Source: Membranipora membranacea
Taxonomy: Eukaryota; Bryozoa; Gymnolaemata; Cheilostomatida; Membraniporidae
NCBI GenBank assembly: GCA_914767715.1
Contig: OU612067.1
Coordinates: forward strand, 10,852,001-10,916,000
Reading direction: 5' to 3'
Length of the DNA stretch: 64,000 nt
Each line of letters begins with the position of its first letter. Within the stretch, counting starts at the first letter, position 1. The position numbers and the translations under genes were made by a program. Shown here in pieces: positions 15,301 to 25,559 of the stretch. The notes beneath the pieces were generated by a model, which had not been told where the DNA came from, did not search any database, and worked only from the letters and a program-made list of their open reading frames with translations.

Positions 15301-18300
15301 TATTTTGACTATTTTATTTAGGTATAGGCTTAGCTTCAACAAAATGGACAATATGTTCAAATTGTTAAACAGGCGGAATGAAACATGAGGGTAATTCGGG
15401 GTTGAGTGAATCTATTCAATTTCTGAAGGAAGGCATTCGCCGGCTTTGGTGGTGAGGGGAAACAAGTTTGCATTGTAAATAGTTTGTTTTCTGCTTTAAA
15501 AAGCCTCAGCGTGTAAGACAAATTTGTTCTAAAAACCCAGCTGTGACTAACAGCTATGACAATACCCTAAAAATATCTTTTCTCAAGTGATCAATGCGTT
15601 GGCAACGCTTGACGTATATGTCAAAATGACAACTGGTCATCAAAATTTGAGGAATATTCAGGCTGTCAATCATAGGTCAACTTACTACAAGCTCACTGCG
15701 ATTGCAATAAAATAATGAATGCAATGAGACCTGACCAGAGACTATAGATAATATCTATAGTCTCTGACCTGACTGCCTTTCAAGATTAGTCATATGACAT
15801 TCCAAAGAACATCAAAATGAAAAAAAAACCTCCAGAGTAGGTATTTTCTTTTGAACTGCTTCACAAAAAAAATCCTGGATTTTAAAATTTGCCTTTCTCT
15901 TACGTTATCTTATCACTATTTTATGTGACAGTGGGGCAATGCTTTTAAAACAGGACATCACTATCACCTGGTCTGACAAATTCACTAGTTCAATCATAAT
16001 GTATTTTGCTTCACCAAACAGTGAGCGATTTGGGAGCGAGATCTCTAGAAAGTTCTTCTCATCACAGCAACGAGTGCTCAGATCGGAATTTTAGTATTTT
16101 TCATACAACAATCCCTAGATTATGTTATCAGAAGAGTTCTCTCTAAGATCTTACCCGAGTGCATTATTACTGGCAGCTACATGGAGAGGAGTCTGCCACT
16201 GTTTATCTCGAGTATTGGAATCTGCATTATGTTTGAGTAAGACCTCTACAGTAGCCTGTAAATACGAAAATAATATAAATCATTTTGAAGGTCATAATAA
16301 GAAATACACCAGATATTTATGTATGTAATCTACAGTATCATAACTAAAATGACAAAATGGGGATTGTGAAATGGCAAGATGGCAAGTTAGCAATATCAGG
16401 CGGTTGGTGCCGCAGGAGTTGTGTCTTTGAGTTCCACTAGGGGAGCTTTCAAGGTCCTAGAGAATCAAAATGCATGATCTGACATTGATCTGTTGAGAAT
16501 ATAAAAATGTCAAGTCACACCAGTACTACCAGTCTGAGTTTGATCAATTACAGATACTACAAGTAGCAGGTTAGCTGCTTATCTCAATGCTAGATACACT
16601 CAGATAAAACATTATGCAGGTAGTCAAATAACACTAAACTAACATCCTGTGTTGTGTTAGCTAATCGGATAATCAGGTAGGAAAAAACTGATGGCATCGG
16701 CACATTAGATGACTAGAGTGGCAGATAAAACTGACCTAAAGTGATGAGCAGTTCAAATGTATCACATTGCCTAGTCGTTGACATTGTGTGAAATTCATTT
16801 AGGTGTATGTGAAGACCTTTTTAGGCTTCAAAAGTGAAAGACTTACAACTTGACTACCATGTTTGTTGTTTGATGGAAACTGAGAGGGTTTTCCGATAGC
16901 TCGGAATGCTTTGAAATGTATTTATAACTAGTATCGTGATGTGACCAGATAAAGCTTCAGTAGTGCTTTTCACTTGGCGCACTTACCGATTTGATGCAGC
17001 GAAATATACAATTCCTGATATACAAGGGCCCGGAGGCCTAAATTTACAGCCGTAATTACAATATTGGCCACTATTCATGTACCTAATCAAAAATCGTCCT
17101 CGATCCCATGAGTGAAGCACATCCAAAAGATTTAACCGGCCCCTACCGAGCTATCTTTTTTTCTGTCAATAACTAAACTATATAACCAAGAGGAATAAAC
17201 TTCCCATTTCACACAGGCTTGAACTAGTGAAATTTACGACTAGCTAAAATTTACTCAACCTCGTGACTTATTATGAACCCTGCCTAAGCTAGCTAAAACT
17301 ACTAGCTAACATTAGGAGTAGGAGGTAGCTCAGTTGGTAAGAGCCTGCCGTCCTGTTTCCGAACCGCGCTGCAGTCTACAAACAACTGGATCTTTTGAAG
17401 CTTGAGGTAGTGCTCAACCTCCCTGCAAGCACTCTTGCGCATAGTTAATCTTCGGACTGAGACAGACCTAACAGTCTTAACCAACAATTTATTTTAAATT
17501 AATCTCTCTCCAAACTAAACTTCCTTATATTTTATCACTTTATTGTATATAGGCTCATTTAGACGACAAACTTATTATTCCTCACATACCTCACTTTTAC
17601 TGCAGCAGGCTCGGTGTAATGCAGTCCTCCACTTGTTATCCTTGTGATTAGAGTTTGCTCCGCTGATTATCAGTAAGTCGACGATCTCTGCCTCTCCACA
17701 GTAAGCTGCAGCGTGTAGAGCTGTCCTCTTCTCCGAGTCCTAATATAGCCAGGAAGTCAATTTAAAATCTAACAGTGTAAGCTGGTTAACTCAAACTTTA
17801 TAATTCAAAACTCCATTTAATTCAGACAAGGAAATTAGTCCCTTCAGCTCGATCTCAATGCATTCTAGTGTCACTTAATTCAGACTCTGCCTAAATAGGA
17901 CAAATTTTTTGTGATACCCAGAGGTTTGAATCAAGTGAACTGCACTGTATTGTTAGATGGTATCAAAATTTGGCTTGGTGAGATAGTTGGTGCAATGATT
18001 GTAAAATATTTGTCTCACATTGCAAGCGGATCAGAGTAATGTATGGTATAGCCAAGAAGAGATAAATTAGTAGTAGATATGTTACTGCCAAGAATATAAG
18101 CTTATATGCTGACGCTGATATAATCAGGTTGTGCTTTTTTGGTGCCTGAGTTTGTAATGTTGTAATGTGAATGAGGTGAGGATTGCAACACAGTCACAAA
18201 TTTTTCAAGGATAACAGATCTCATTATATCCTCAAAAATACATCTGCTCTGACTGGTTAGGACTATTCATAACAAAATATTCAACCTAGAGAGTACGCCC

Positions 18301-19326
18301 AAATTGTCACTGCTTGAAGTAAACATTTATTTTCTGAACAGGCATTAAGCAATTTTTGCAATGAAGTAGGCTAAGTGAACAACCAAGATCATAATGATGT
18401 AAAGACCCCCTTCTCCAGTATCTAGGTCTCTGTCTCTAGGTTCGAAACCTAATGCGAATAGGATTCTTACAACACTTGCATGTCAATGTACACTAACCTG
18501 ATAATTGACCTCATCCATTTTGTTGTAGATAATGGCACGAATCTCATTGGCATCTCCATGAAAGCAAGCTTGAATCAGTTGAGGCTAAAATAAGATAGAA
18601 GATTATGAGAGATTTAAATGACATAATGATAAGATTGGTCCAGCGCTAAACTACTATTAGTCGGTCCCACTTAGTAGACTAAATTAAGATCTGTAGGCGT
18701 TAGGCTACAGAACAATGAGAAATTCAGTGAAACAACCTTGTTGCAATTAGCAGACTAATAGGATGGGATTCTTGTCTGGAGTGATGTAGGCTACCTAGTT
18801 CAGTAGAACTCACAATTCTTGTAAACAGGCTAGTCAGAGCATCAATTGCTGTTATTAGGTATGGGTATGTTGGCTTGTTACTAGTCTTATGATTACAGAC
18901 AGGGCTGGCTGGTCACAGGGACGCAAACATGGATTCAATATAATGGAAAGAAAGTCAGAGTTATTGGCTTGTTTCCCAATATAATGGTAGTGTGTTATTA
19001 GGGTAGGTAGTAGGTAGGTAGGACTACTTTACTAGCAATTGTTAGTGGACTCAGTGAAGATGAGTGGCTGTAAGTGTAACATTAGTAATAATATGTACGC
19101 AGTTAAGACATAACTCCTGTCCTCTGTCAATCTGTGGAGTGAGTGAGGACTGAGAGTGCCACTCTCTTGTCCTACCCCTGTTGTACTTATGGAATGAAAC
19201 TAGACGAGAAATAAATAAATAATCAAAAACCAACTACTCCTTGAAACTGTTTTTAGGATGTTGCTTAACTGAATGGGTGCAGTTGAGTAATCCACCTACC
19301 TCATCTTGCAACTGAAGCAGAGCCAT
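331..19326 (-). CDS. ANKRD28: Protein phosphatase 6 regulatory ankyrin repeat subunit (ANKRD28/44/52 family), 3' end off window
   Basis: A scaffold protein built almost wholly of ankyrin repeats; vertebrate family members bind PP6 and its SAPS subunits. Nineteen exons join in frame with GT-AG introns: 19300-19326, 18498-18584, 17590-17739, 16155-16255, 15063-15162, 13633-13785, 12608-12811, 12020-12185, 11399-11499, 10426-10592, 9769-9978, 4750-4861, 4123-4273, 3484-3697, 2833-2998, 2323-2503, 1489-1576, 1116-1199 and 331-556. Together they give 896 codons. The start MALLQLQDE matches the family start (human MAFLKLRDQ). Successive repeats carry TPLHxAA-type cores and keep family-specific blocks such as [14 protein letters not shown] and AAYMGHI. 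The human protein is about 1,050 aa, so roughly 150 residues are missing at the left. The three vertebrate paralogues cannot be told apart here; the symbol is the family type. Family assignment is very secure. Confidence 0.95.
1745..1803. repeat. Imperfect foldback in an ANKRD28-like intron
   Basis: GTCTGGACCATA at 1745-1756 faces its inverse, with a 4-nt insertion, at 1788-1803. It lies in the intron between exons 16 and 17. It may be a relic of a short MITE; no clear target-site duplication was seen. Confidence 0.35.
4940..5090. repeat. Foldback MITE with about 60-bp terminal inverted repeats
   Basis: The left arm (about 4943-5004) begins CAAAAGCGACCTGTTC and ends AAATCCCATA. The right arm (about 5024-5085) is its near-perfect inverse, and only some 20 nt separate them. 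It lies in the large intron between exons 11 and 12 of the ankyrin gene. Nearly all of its length is inverted repeat, as in foldback or MITE elements. No coding content. Confidence 0.75.
5175..5222 (+). repeat. Two-copy 22-bp direct repeat
   Basis: The unit 'ctacctgacacaaacaccaa' plus 'cc' occurs twice back to back within the large ankyrin-gene intron. The surrounding 5091-6180 shows no exon of either strand. Confidence 0.6.
6188..6259 (+). repeat. tRNA-like SINE head, array copy 1
   Basis: Internal Pol III promoter boxes are visible: an A-box-like 'tagcgcagcg' and a consensus B box GGTTCGATTCC at about 6238-6248. The ends form a partial acceptor stem (TCAGA with TCTGA). The anticodon region resembles a serine tRNA (TTTGCTAA) but the loop is irregular and there is no long variable arm, so I do not call a functional tRNA. 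The upstream 80 nt ('...aaatcagtat...ataataag') recur before copies 2 and 3, so the repeat is larger than the tRNA-like part. Confidence 0.65.
6420..6476. repeat. Perfect 57-nt palindrome
   Basis: Two 28-bp arms, exact reverse complements, flank a single central base. The arms hold the 'aatagtttaaatcagta' segment that precedes the tRNA-like heads of this array. The palindrome therefore looks like an inverted duplication of the repeat's own leader. Intronic and non-coding. Confidence 0.85.
6513..6588 (+). repeat. tRNA-like SINE head, array copy 2
   Basis: The same family as copies 1 and 3 but more diverged: the A-box region reads 'tagcaccactgaagtgcag', while the B box GGTTCGATTCC is intact. 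It lies directly after the 57-nt palindrome. The 6590-7280 stretch that follows shows no exon. Confidence 0.6.
7289..7360 (+). repeat. tRNA-like SINE head, array copy 3
   Basis: Nearly identical to copy 1 across the tRNA-like part (A box 'tagcgcagcgg', B box GGTTCGATTCC, terminal 'tttctgatca') and preceded by the same leader. Inserted in the large ankyrin-gene intron; 7361-8020 holds no recognised feature. Confidence 0.65.
8023..8240 (+). repeat. tRNA-derived SINE with long tail
   Basis: The head at 8023-8092 has an A box (TGGCCTAGAGG) and a B box (GAGTTCGAACC). The tail carries the block 'aggacattaaataacggagg' followed by 'tcccctg', then 'ctcaaagtagtctgaat' and 'gcgggcaagggtata'. Related tails occur at 1-125 and 20850-20965, which supports a dispersed family. 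It is a different family from the array copies on either side. Confidence 0.7.
8431..8503 (+). repeat. tRNA-like SINE head, array copy 4 (diverged)
   Basis: Shares 'cagatagcacagcg', 'cagtgcagtagg' and 'atgaagtatgggtttgattc' with copies 1-3. The B box has one change and the anticodon region is shortened. It lacks the leader shared by copies 1-3. Confidence 0.55.
9179..9679. repeat. Composite foldback element beside ankyrin exon 11, with 38-nt direct repeats and a 3x24-bp tandem core
   Basis: Long imperfect inverted arms run from about 9288 ('tatcattctgggctctcagt') and from about 9596 on the other strand, sharing 'ctcagtcta', 'agaaaact', 'aaggtttattaaca' and 'gttgaga' blocks. Inside, a 24-bp unit starting 'agatgtgaaggtac' repeats three times at 9371-9442. 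Outside, 38-nt direct repeats starting 'tatcatagacaaaac' lie at 9179 and 9641. The right end is about 90 nt from the exon 11 boundary at 9769. Confidence 0.65.
10241..10310 (+). repeat. Degenerate tRNA-like sequence
   Basis: 'cagctcagctggtagaat' at about 10244 matches a tRNA A box and D arm. No clean B box follows, so this is a relic of a tRNA-derived repeat rather than a gene. It lies in the intron between exons 10 and 11 of the ankyrin gene. Confidence 0.3.
12920..12960. repeat. Perfect 18-bp stem hairpin in an ankyrin-gene intron
   Basis: GTTGTCTTCTCTCTGAAC at 12920-12937 is exactly inverted at 12943-12960, with a 5-nt loop. No flanking duplication is obvious. Confidence 0.75.
13385..13600 (+). 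repeat. Imperfect tandem repeat
   Basis: Variants of 'agggtagtgtatgtactgac' alternate with variants of 'gggtcgtgcacatacctact', about 23-27 nt each, over roughly 215 nt. It ends about 30 nt below the exon 6 boundary (13633) of the ankyrin gene. Confidence 0.7.
13788..13852. repeat. AT-rich microsatellite
   Basis: Repeats of 'aatataatacaatataatg' variants, immediately beyond the exon 6 acceptor at 13785. Its closeness may affect the branch-point region, but this is not visible from sequence. Confidence 0.6.
14558..14791. mobile_element. Non-autonomous DNA transposon (MITE), hAT-like ends
   Basis: A 234-bp element bounded by CAGGGCCGTAGTT and its imperfect inverse AACTACGGGCCTG. The CAGGG start is typical of hAT-type elements. 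The right end also holds an internal hairpin ('ctaggggaggcag' with 'ctgcctcccctag'). 'tagta' occurs at both flanks but an 8-bp target duplication is not clear. It lies in the intron between ankyrin exons 5 and 6. Confidence 0.7.
14997..15030. repeat. Perfect 34-nt palindrome just below ankyrin exon 5
   Basis: CACAGAGTAAGGATATA is followed by its exact reverse complement. It lies 33 nt from the exon 5 donor boundary (15063). A tight hairpin in the pre-mRNA close to a 5' splice site is possible, by inference. Confidence 0.75.
15736..15766. repeat. 31-nt palindromic hairpin
   Basis: 'cagagactatagat' faces 'atctatagtctctg' around a 3-nt centre, within the intron between ankyrin exons 4 and 5. 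Confidence 0.7.
17320..17380 (+). repeat. tRNA-derived relic
   Basis: 'ggtagctcagttggtaagag' is an excellent tRNA A-box/D-arm match, and a weak B-box-like 'tttccgaacc' follows. The spacing is too short for an intact tRNA and the acceptor stem is missing. It lies in the intron between ankyrin exons 3 and 4. Confidence 0.5.
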
Positions 19327-20132
19327 GGTTTGAATGTAATGCTCCTTCCAATTAGCAGCTAAATTGCAGGTTCTGGATCAATCAAGGATGAAATTAGATC
19401 ATCAATTGCTAGGAAATTTAATTTATGTAGAAACCGCCATGGCTTGTCAAGAAGAAACTACACTCTATAAGAAATCAATTTAAATCACACCTTTCTTTTT
19501 GGGCTTAGTATTCCCTTCATTTTTCATTCTAAAAGATCACATGTCAATTACCCAATTGAATTTCATATAATGTATTTACTTAATCACTAATTTAGTGGAG
19601 CCAACAATTAGAAACCTGTACTTTATGGAGGCTACCAATGCATTTACCGGAAACATGAAGTGGGCGTGGTAAACTACTACAAACTGCTCTACTATTTTTT
19701 CATAGTGAATGAACTGCTGTGTGTTTTTTCCAGTTAATTTGGTTCAGTATACTCAGAATTCAGTGTGTTTTCCCAGTTGATATCATGGCCTTGTTTCCAT
19801 TTTTCATTTATGACCCCAAGTGCAAAACCAGTCCAGTCCTTACTAGATACTTTGCAGGCCAAGCAAGGCTGTATTGTTATCCTTGTATTGTGATGTGAGT
19901 CACACTCACAGCATCCCTTTTTGAGTGGGTATAGGATTATGTTTGTCTATGCAAACATTATGTATTACGCTTAACAAGGATTGACAAGGTTCTGGTTATA
20001 GTGACAGTGCTAGCATTCAGCTTGTCATGATATCTTTACTATTTGCAGAAATCCTGTATCTTTCATAAACTTCTACTACTTATTTGACTCTAACTTCCAT
20101 GAGCATGCATTGTTGTTTCTTGTTGATTACAG
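19327..20132. promoter_or_regulatory. Divergent intergenic region between the ANKRD28-like gene and COASY, likely shared promoter
   Basis: The two start codons face away from each other across 806 bp. Near the middle, 'ttaccggaaac' (19645-19655) is an Ets-type site, and 'gtgggcgtggt' (19660-19670) is a GC/KLF-type box ten bases further on. Both kinds of site are usual in housekeeping promoters. The COASY start at 20133 directly follows a 'gattacag' that looks like a splice acceptor, so part of this stretch is probably a 5' UTR intron. No TATA box was identified. Promoter function is inferred. Confidence 0.5.
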
Positions 20133-23100
20133 ATGAGGCTGGCGGGACTTATGGCAACTAATCAGATCACCAAAGCTGCTGCCCTGCTGTGTTTGAATAT
20201 CGAAGGAGCAGGAGTAAGAGTACAGTCAAGGATCTCATCGGCTTTCTCAAAACTAGCAAACACAACTTCAAAAAACTCGGTCTATGTTCACCTGTATTCT
20301 TCAGGTACAAGACTGAAAAAGAAAGCCTCTGGTTCAATTCAGACCTGTGAATTTTTCTGAGTGTGTTTGATCATGATGTGTACTGCCGAGCTGAGTAGAA
20401 TGTACAACGAATAGGATAATGTTTTTCCTTGTCACAAAGCTATTTCGCTTCTGATTTATAGATTCACAGAATCCTGACATCTCAGTTCTTGCTGCACGCC
20501 CACCGGTGGGGAGGCTGTTACATTACACATCACTTTGCTATGCCTCAGCATCAGCTCACCTTCCTTGTACAGATGTAACAGTGTTACACAGATACCATCA
20601 GTCAACGTGTCCGCACAACCTAGTCAATGATGTTCAGCTACTTTTACTCGAAGAGCAGCACAGCTCATCCTTGCAGAGTGTTGTAGAGAAATACTACAAG
20701 ATTGATGAAAATGTACAGGTGTAGTTAAGTCGGATAAGTCTTGCAATTCATATTCACAATTCAATTTTATCAATTTCATGAGTCAGGAGTGGTCTAATTG
20801 TTAAGGATGCGGATTCGTAATCGGTGATGTGGGTGATTTGCTACTGGTACACTAAAATTTTGTGGCTAAAAATGTGTTTGCACACCTACATGCAGATAAA
20901 ATATCCTCTTCTGCCTCTTTGATATAAAAAGTACCCAAATTTCTGGAGGGTAAGTGCGCAGCTAGAGTGCTATTGGTCCAAGCGCCTGCACTTTCAAAGG
21001 GGAAAAATCTCTCCACATTGAAGACAATTAAATCCCCCAGTTGGACTTGAATTTGCAACTCTTGCCGCGCCAATAGCCTGGTGGCAGTTAGCAGGTACAC
21101 TCACTGAATGTGCCATCCCTGTACCATTAAAAATACATTTATCTAAAAACTATTACCATTTGAAGCAAACAAACTTTAAAGCCTCTGAGATTATTTTTAT
21201 ACAGTCCAGGGTCATCAACTCTTCGACTCTGCAATATTTTAGTTTCTGACTTATAACTACAAAGAGAAATATACTAGTGAGGAGATAACTTCATCATTGT
21301 TAACCACTCCTGACAAGACTTATGAGAAATCGGCACTAGGGGGAACATTCGATATCATACATAACGGACACAAGGTGCTGCTGTACGCTGGAGTAGCCAT
21401 GACAACAGAACAGCTTACTATAGGCGTCACAGACCAATCTATGAATAAAAGTGAGTGAGACCAAGGTCCTAAACGGAACTGTAACGGAAAATATAACAAT
21501 TTGTGTTTATTTTGAGTAAAAAATCTTGTGCTGCGAAGTGCTTGCTGGAATAGGAGGTCTAAAATCAATCAGATAAGTGAGTGAATGTTGGTTTTGCTCG
21601 TATTGTGTCCTCACTATGTACTGCAGGCCAAAAATTAATTGATAAAATAATAAGCAAAATAAAGATAGCCCTTATGTCTAACATGGGCAGACTGTATGGG
21701 TAGGGGGGTGGGCACTCAACCCAGACAGCCTGACAATCAGTTGCCATGATGCTAACATTCAAATGATGAAATCTAAATCAATTAAGTATTTTCTCCTTCA
21801 GAAAAGAAACTCTGCGAGTTGATCACGCCCGTTGGGGATAGAAAGTCTAATGTACGGGCTGTCTGTGAGGAGATTAACCCTGATATCTCATATAATATAG
21901 TCACCATATCTGATCCGTTCGGTCCCACTATCACCGAGGAGTCACTCAGGTGTATTATACTCAGTGAGGAGACGAAAAAAGGAGGCGACTCCATCAACAA
22001 TAAACGACATGAAAAGGTAACACATTAAAATATTACAAATGTGATAATGGAATGCAATATATATTGAATTGAGTTTCTAGGCAATAACTATTCCTTGAAA
22101 ACTTTAAGCATTAAAATGTTACAGGTAACTGAATAATATAAGAATTACACACCATTTTTTGTATTAAAAAAGGGTACATATTTCCTATCTGGTGATTGTC
22201 AGTGTAAGTTCTTCTGTGTTTTGTTGTTTGCTCGTACTACAATAACAGCTCACATGGGAAGTATCAGAACACAGGAGAATTTCAGTTGGCAAATGGCCAT
22301 TCTCCACCTGCAGTCACTATTTATCTGTATAGTTTGATACATGTTTGGAGTTGTCCCACCCTGATATTAGCTTGAGAGCTGAAAAACATACAAGTTGATT
22401 TGCCTTCAGTTGTATTGTTTCTTTATTCGACAGGGATACCCAGAGATGGACAGTGTATGTATACCACTAGTAGAAGATACTACCCACGCCTCACACCAGG
22501 AGGAGAAGATCAGCTCGTCGTCCTTACGAGAACAAAAACTAGGACAACTTCTCAGAGAACCCGAGGTGAATATATGTTGGTTAAACATGTCGGTTAAAAT
22601 CACAAGGCTTTGTCACTCACCTTATCCGGGAGAATAGGTGGCTAGATAAGGGCAAGGCCGCAATATCTGCATCATTTTGCTCTCAGTTTGTAGGCACTTC
22701 GGATCACACTTGGGGGTTCAACAGTCCCCAGTAGTCGGTGGTCTGCGTCAGCTTGCTTATTGCCTCATGACGTGACATTTGAAAGCATGAGGTAATGTAG
22801 CAGAGGATAAAACCAAATATCTAGCAGCAAATTTTTATTAGATTTGCTTATTAAAGTGAAATGAAATTCTCTTCCAACTGGCTGCACTTACAAATAAACT
22901 TGGTTAAACAGTGATGATCAAAAGATGAATTCAAAACATGGCTTTTTATGTCTTATATTTTGTCACTGTCATCATCTCCTCTGTTTATTGCAGCCTCGAC
23001 CAAACTTGCCTACCAAACCATATCTAGTAGGGTTGACTGGGGGAATAGCGAGTGGTAAAACCTCAATCGGTAAAATGTTGGAGAAACTTGGTGCCGGAGT

Positions 23101-25189
23101 TGTAAGCAGTGATCTCATTGGTTAGTATAAAAGCCTTTGTTATGATATGGTCATTCACATTTTTTCCCATAATTGTATGTGGGTATAAATTTGCTGGTAT
23201 CTAGTTTCAGTTCTAGAATTCTGTCTGGGTTGCAGATAGTCACAGGTGCTCCCTGCAACCCAGACACACTTGGAGAACTGTAACTTGTATGCATCAAATA
23301 TTGTATCATCTGATTTGCACCCTCATTCTAAGTTATAGCAATCTTCTGAATATATCCTGTCCTGCATGGAGAAAAATATTATTATTCCGTTTATTACCAA
23401 AGAGATTGTACGCTTCCAATTGTTTCACTAACTCGCCTTTGCAACTAGAAAATAATTAAATTTTCAAACAAAGGCTTTGCGATTCTTGATTTCATGTAAG
23501 ACATGTTGTAGACAGGAGTCCATGAATACTTTGTTTTCATAACAAAACAATTTTTAATTGTGTGCTACTGAAACAGAAATCTGCTAATAAAAAAATTAAA
23601 ATAAATAAAGTAACGCATTAATTTTTTGTAAGTTCTTATTAATAGCTCTCGTGCTCAATTACTTTGAGCTAGGTCGCTGACTTCAACGCTGAGTTTCTTT
23701 CTATCCTGAAGATCAATCTGTTTGTTCTTTCAGCTCATGAAACGTATAAAAGGGGGTGCGACGCGTATAACGAGATTGTGGATACTTTTGGTAAGCAGAT
23801 ACTCAACCCTAAAACTGGTGAGATTGAGAGAAGAAGACTGGGAGAGATCGTCTTCTCTGACAAGGTATGGAGTGCATATCAATGATGAACATTATACAGA
23901 TTGTATATCTACTTTTCTAGCGTGAAATCAGTACAGAGGTTTGAACTTGGTTGCTATTCAGTTAGTAAGGGGGCGATGTAGAAGTAATAGCGACTTCCTA
24001 GGCTTGGTTCTGACTTGTGCATACTTCTGCTTGTCTCTTTTACCTTAAGAGACAGGATCTGGCTACTTCATCATTCCACCTGTTTGCCTAACACATACAG
24101 GTGATGCTTTTTGATCTAAACGCTTTTTTTGCCTCTTGTGTTCTTGTATTCTCCAACTAGACATCCTTAGGCACTTTCACTGGATACTTAAAACCAATAG
24201 TACTCCATATAAGATACTCATAAACATGTAACTACTTATTATAGGTATTCATATGTTTATGCAAACGTCAAAGCCTGAAACTTTCTAATATCATTCTGGA
24301 TTTGACTGATAACTCTTTCTTTATAAATAGCTTCAAATTCGCTTTCAATTATTCAGAATATGCTGCAAAAACTGAACGGTATCGTGTGGCCTGCGACCGA
24401 GAAACTAGTCATGGAGACGGTATCACAACTTCATCAGCAAGGTACATTCCAAAAAAGCCAGTAAATTGAAAATCATAGTGCTACTTGACATAATTAACAG
24501 CAAAAGATCCTAATCTCTATAGCACCGCCTCCGTCATGTGCCCTTGAGCATACTAGTACTGCCAAGTACTAGCCTTATCACAGGTACCCCATTTTTGTTG
24601 TTTTGTTATGTTTAAGAAAAACTGGAGCCGCTGTGTTAATGCTAATTAAGTACCCATGTGTAACCATGACCTTTGTAGATATTTTGCCATGCATGCATTG
24701 TCAACAATGTGTCTGCATTGCAAAAAAGAGAAAAAAAAATGCCGCAGGACAGCTTTTGAACAGCATGTTCATGTCATAGTGAGAGTCATCAAGGACACAT
24801 CATATGCTGCTGTCTCCTAGGAAAACAAGATCATTTTTTTTCAATTCTTGCTTTCTGTTTCATGATCTTCGGTTATATGGCTGTTTATAGGAAAGGAGAT
24901 TTGTTTCATTGAGGCAGCCTTACTACTAGAAGCTGACTGGAACTTAAGACTACATGAAGTATGGACATGCATGATACCTCAAGTAGAGGCTATATCCAGA
25001 ATAATGAATAGGAATAGCCTGAGTGAGGAGGAAGCACACAAAAGAATCTCTTCTCAGGCTGACAATCAGTTTAGAGTTGATAGATCTAATGTTGTGCTGA
25101 GCACGCTCTGGGACTATGAGGTGACTCAAAAACAAGTGGAGAAAGCCTGGGAGCTGCTGCAAAGTAGGCTCTCAACTGGTGAAAAGTGA
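20133..25189 (+). CDS. COASY: Bifunctional coenzyme A synthase (phosphopantetheine adenylyltransferase / dephospho-CoA kinase)
   Basis: Catalyses the last two steps of CoA synthesis: 4'-phosphopantetheine to dephospho-CoA, then to CoA, using ATP. Nine exons join in frame: 20133-20304, 20462-20718, 21243-21450, 21802-22016, 22434-22565, 22994-23120, 23734-23864, 24357-24441 and 24891-25189. They give 541 aa (human 564). The N-terminal part (1-143) ends its first exon with a block like human TLYVHL. The PPAT domain starts near residue 175 ([11 protein letters not shown], nucleotide-binding HNGH at 183-186). The kinase domain starts near 338 with P-loop GGIASGKT at 344-351 and ends with the family block VVLSTLW...[10 protein letters not shown]. 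The PPAT-kinase fusion is the usual animal arrangement. All key motifs are intact; the start is supported by similarity to the human N-terminus. Confidence 0.96.
20782..20965 (+). repeat. tRNA-derived SINE in COASY intron 2
   Basis: The head 'aggagtggtctaattgttaa' carries a tRNA-like A box. The tail has 'cctcttctgcctctttgata' and 'gggtaagtgc', resembling the tails at 1-125 and 8093-8240. Confidence 0.5.
21041..21120 (-). repeat. tRNA-Ser-like SINE head in COASY intron 2
   Basis: Read on the minus strand: 'ggatggcaca...gtacctgctaactgccacca...aattcaagtcc'. The same order of blocks occurs at 51778-51855 and 55107-55184, defining a family with a tRNA-Ser(GCT)-like anticodon arm. It ends about 120 nt before COASY exon 3. 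Confidence 0.55.
23208..23280. repeat. Intronic hairpin with long paired arms
   Basis: CTGTCTGGGTTGCAG (23221-23235) pairs with CTGCAACCCAGACA (23253-23266), and the outer CAGTTCT pairs with AGAACTG. The 73-nt hairpin with inner mismatches and a 17-nt loop lies in COASY intron 6. It is either a tiny foldback element or, less likely, a pre-miRNA-like structure. Confidence 0.55.
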
Positions 25190-25552
25190 ATAAATTGTTA
25201 AAGAATGTTAGAAATCAAACTTTTATTTCAATGTGATGCCAAACACTTCTCAAGCAACTCAACTCGGAAAAACCTTGGTGAAGAAAACAGTCAATTTTAT
25301 CTCAATTGAGCTATAAATAGAATGAAATGAATATCAGATAGAACAGGCACGCTAGAACTTTTTTACAGCATTTCACACTTTATGATCTACTATTATTCTT
25401 ATTTTGGCTGGTTTTATTGTGCAATACATATGCCTTTTGAACCATTATCCATAGTGGAAGATGGTGTACTTTTTATTTCCTATCACTGGATATTGATTGT
25501 ACTTGGAGGTAATAATGTGCTATCTGATCTGATCTGACCATGGCATTGAACA

Positions 25553-25558
25553 AATAAA
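25553..25558 (+). terminator. Likely COASY polyadenylation signal AATAAA
   Basis: AATAAA lies 364 nt after the COASY stop. Another AATAAA overlaps the stop region itself (25189) and would leave almost no 3' UTR. The choice is inferred. Confidence 0.45.
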
Positions 25559-25559
25559 C

